DNA of 20,100 bases from a virus. The notes beneath the pieces were generated by a model, which was given only the letters and a program-made list of their open reading frames with translations, did not search any database and was not told the DNA's origin. The stretch spans positions 1 through 20,100 of the IMG/VR virus record IMGVR_UViG_3300025849_000289; one strand, written 5' to 3'. This document shows, one piece after another, positions 19,091 through 20,100 of the stretch. Positions within the stretch are counted from its first letter, which is position 1. The number at the start of each line of letters is the position of its first letter. The translations under genes were made by a program, and so were the position numbers.

Positions 19091-19603
19091 TTAAAACGTG
19101 TAATATCGCTTTGATGTTCCTCTCCTTACCATTTTTAATCTTTGCTTTCTATTTTTTTCCTCATTAATATAAGAGACGTGAATCCAATCGGGATTCTTAT
19201 CGTCACCCGCTTCCCAAATTAATTGATCGTAAGAAAGGTGTTCAGAGATGTAATTAAATAAATCAGAGTTTGTCTTTTCTCCTAAAGAATCAAGATCTAA
19301 CGCTTGTCCTTTTGAGTGCTGACTAGACTGCGCACCACCAATAGCTTTATTTAGATCGTAACTTCTATACATTGAGTTAATCCTAATTGGATGATCACAC
19401 CAATCCCTTAAAGGTTGGAAAACCTTATCAGCAATAAGCATCATATTAACCAAATGATCTTCGGTTGGATCATTCTTAATTCCTAACTTTTTAGCAGTAT
19501 CAGAATGAGTAGCCTCTTTATAACTTAGATTTTCACTAATCTTTGTTATCTTCTTTGATTTCTTCGTACTCTCCTGTTTTGAGGTCGATGTTAATTTTGC
19601 CAT
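19091..19603 (-). CDS. M15-type peptidase endolysin
   Basis: A D-Ala-D-Ala carboxypeptidase/L-Ala-D-Glu endopeptidase-like enzyme of 170 residues, with zinc ligands HSKGQALDLD (His96, Asp103) and DWIHVSY (His142), plus the supporting INSMYRS and WEAG segments of the M15_3 group. It should cleave the peptide of peptidoglycan and cause lysis. There is no signal peptide, so a holin would be needed. The ATG at 19603 gives a Lys/Ser/Thr-rich extension that overlaps the upstream gene by 68 nt; a start near residue 21 (K-ISENLSYKEATHS) would be more typical but has no standard start codon. Confidence 0.9.
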   Translation of the reverse strand: MAKLTSTSKQESTKKSKKITKISENLSYKEATHSDTAKKLGIKNDPTEDHLVNMMLIADKVFQPLRDWCDHPIRINSMYRSYDLNKAIGGAQSSQHSKGQALDLDSLGEKTNSDLFNYISEHLSYDQLIWEAGDDKNPDWIHVSYINEEKNRKQRLKMVRRGTSKRYYTF

Positions 19604-19772
19604 AATTTTCTTCTATTGATTCAAAAGTAATTTCTTGATGATCTAAAACATCATCTAATAAATGTAGCAACTTGTGCTTCCTTGATTCTAAAACACCCAA
19701 ATCGTGAGCGATAGAATTTTTTTGATTTTCTTGCTTAGTTAACGTTTCTAATTCTTGATCTGTAATTTTCAT
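19536..19772 (-). CDS. Coiled-coil protein next to the endolysin, 78 aa
   Basis: I chose the ATG at 19772 (MKITDQELETLTKQENQKNS); a TTG at 19787 is inside a promoter-like box and unlikely. The product is a helical, coiled-coil protein (GVLESRKHKLLHLLDDVLDH) with a short C-terminal strand part (YGKINIDLKTGEYEEIK). The final pattern 'YG.INIDLK.G.Y.EI' is one I recall from small proteins encoded beside endolysins in Bacteroidetes phages. It overlaps the endolysin frame by 68 nt. The function is unknown. Confidence 0.65.
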   Translation of the reverse strand: MKITDQELETLTKQENQKNSIAHDLGVLESRKHKLLHLLDDVLDHQEITFESIEENYGKINIDLKTGEYEEIKEDNKD

Positions 19773-19784
19773 AGTTTTTTTCTT

Positions 19785-19792
19785 CAAAGATA
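19785..19792 (-). promoter_or_regulatory. Bacteroidetes-type -7 box TATCTTTG before the lysis genes
   Basis: The minus strand reads TATCTTTG, identical to the -7 box of the small RNA promoter, 12 nt before the ATG at 19772. No TTTG is present at the -33 spacing. The same short distance to the start codon occurs at the ERF promoter. Confidence 0.45.
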
Positions 19793-19793
19793 A

Positions 19794-20054
19794 TTAATCT
19801 TCAGAAACTAATGTTAAATTCAAATCTTCTGCTACTATATCGTAAACGTAATCATCATCAGCACCCCAAGCAGTATATTGCTCACCACTAATTCCGAGGT
19901 TACCATTTGATACTTGATGTCCCTCTTCAGTTAGCAACTGCCAATAAAAAGAGGCTGCTTGTCCTAAAGTTACACTAGTACCTTGTACTTGTAACTGTGT
20001 GGCAGTTTTGGTTGTTCCATTCTGCCATATATCTATTGGTTCTATTTTTTTCAT
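19794..20054 (-). CDS. Small conserved phage protein, 86 aa
   Basis: An acidic 86-residue protein starting MKKIEPIDIWQNGTTKTATQ and containing WQLLTEEG, NGNLGISGEQYTAWGADDDY and a C-terminal VAEDLNLTL. I recall this 'NG.L.I.G.EY..W..DD.Y' pattern from small proteins near tail fibre and endolysin genes of Bacteroidetes phages. It has beta-type composition and no membrane segment, and could be a virion protein. The 46 bases upstream, to the window edge, show no clear gene start or promoter. Confidence 0.65.
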   Translation of the reverse strand: MKKIEPIDIWQNGTTKTATQLQVQGTSVTLGQAASFYWQLLTEEGHQVSNGNLGISGEQYTAWGADDDYVYDIVAEDLNLTLVSED

Positions 20055-20100
20055 AATTTACTCTTGTTTTAATAATGTGGGTAACCCTTACCCTTCTAGT

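Noticed and set aside
1-20100. tRNA genes, insertion sequences and integrase
   Set aside because: I saw no cloverleaf sequence with a conserved T arm, no transposase or integrase motifs and no attachment-site-like repeats. A temperate or lytic life style therefore cannot be decided from this window.

Overview
The window is part of a tailed (siphovirus-like) bacteriophage or prophage genome. The host is very probably a member of the Bacteroidota, most likely a flavobacterium. Evidence for this: the DNA is strongly AT-rich, promoter-like sites match the Bacteroidetes consensus TTTG-N19-TAnnTTTG, most start codons have an A-rich leader rather than a clear Shine-Dalgarno sequence, and many proteins resemble those of marine flavobacterial phages. 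Every convincing gene is on the minus strand, so the genes are read from right to left.

Layout in reading order. (1) 20054-18399: a conserved small protein, a coiled-coil protein, an M15-type endolysin and small membrane proteins; this is the lysis region. (2) 18398-17649: a regulatory region, a NinG/Rap-like recombination nuclease, and a likely small RNA gene with its own promoter and terminator. (3) 17648-12144: small accessory proteins, then ERF annealing protein, SSB-like protein, RecA-like ATPase, a small sigma factor, a PD-(D/E)XK-like nuclease and a FEN-type 5'-3' exonuclease, with many tiny genes between them. (4) 12147-10805: tiny genes, including a MazG-like fragment, a tandem paralog pair and a DnaA-domain-IV-like protein. 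(5) 10808-7138: a tightly overlapping block of ParB-like protein, CmoA-like SAM enzyme, cytosine-C5 DNA methyltransferase, TerS and TerL, followed by an 11-bp tandem repeat. (6) 6966-5582: five small unknown genes with repeated leaders and G/C hairpins, closed by a terminator. (7) 5492-1: tail genes, starting with a chaperone gene with a probable -1 frameshift and ending in a tape measure gene cut by the window edge. No portal, protease or capsid gene is visible.

The most exciting observation is the adjacent pair at 8613-10285. The upstream gene resembles CmoA, the enzyme that makes carboxy-S-adenosylmethionine. The downstream gene is a C5-cytosine methyltransferase whose motif X reads G-R-S-V instead of G-N-S-V. 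A basic residue at this Asn is what converts known C5 methyltransferases into carboxymethyltransferases in the laboratory. The pair could therefore be a natural phage system that writes 5-carboxymethylcytosine, or a related acidic base, into DNA just before packaging. This is an inference; one CmoA residue that binds the carboxylate is changed.

Thirteen or so genes were read directly from the sequence because they are very short or truncated by the window; most are joined to neighbours by ATGA-type overlaps.
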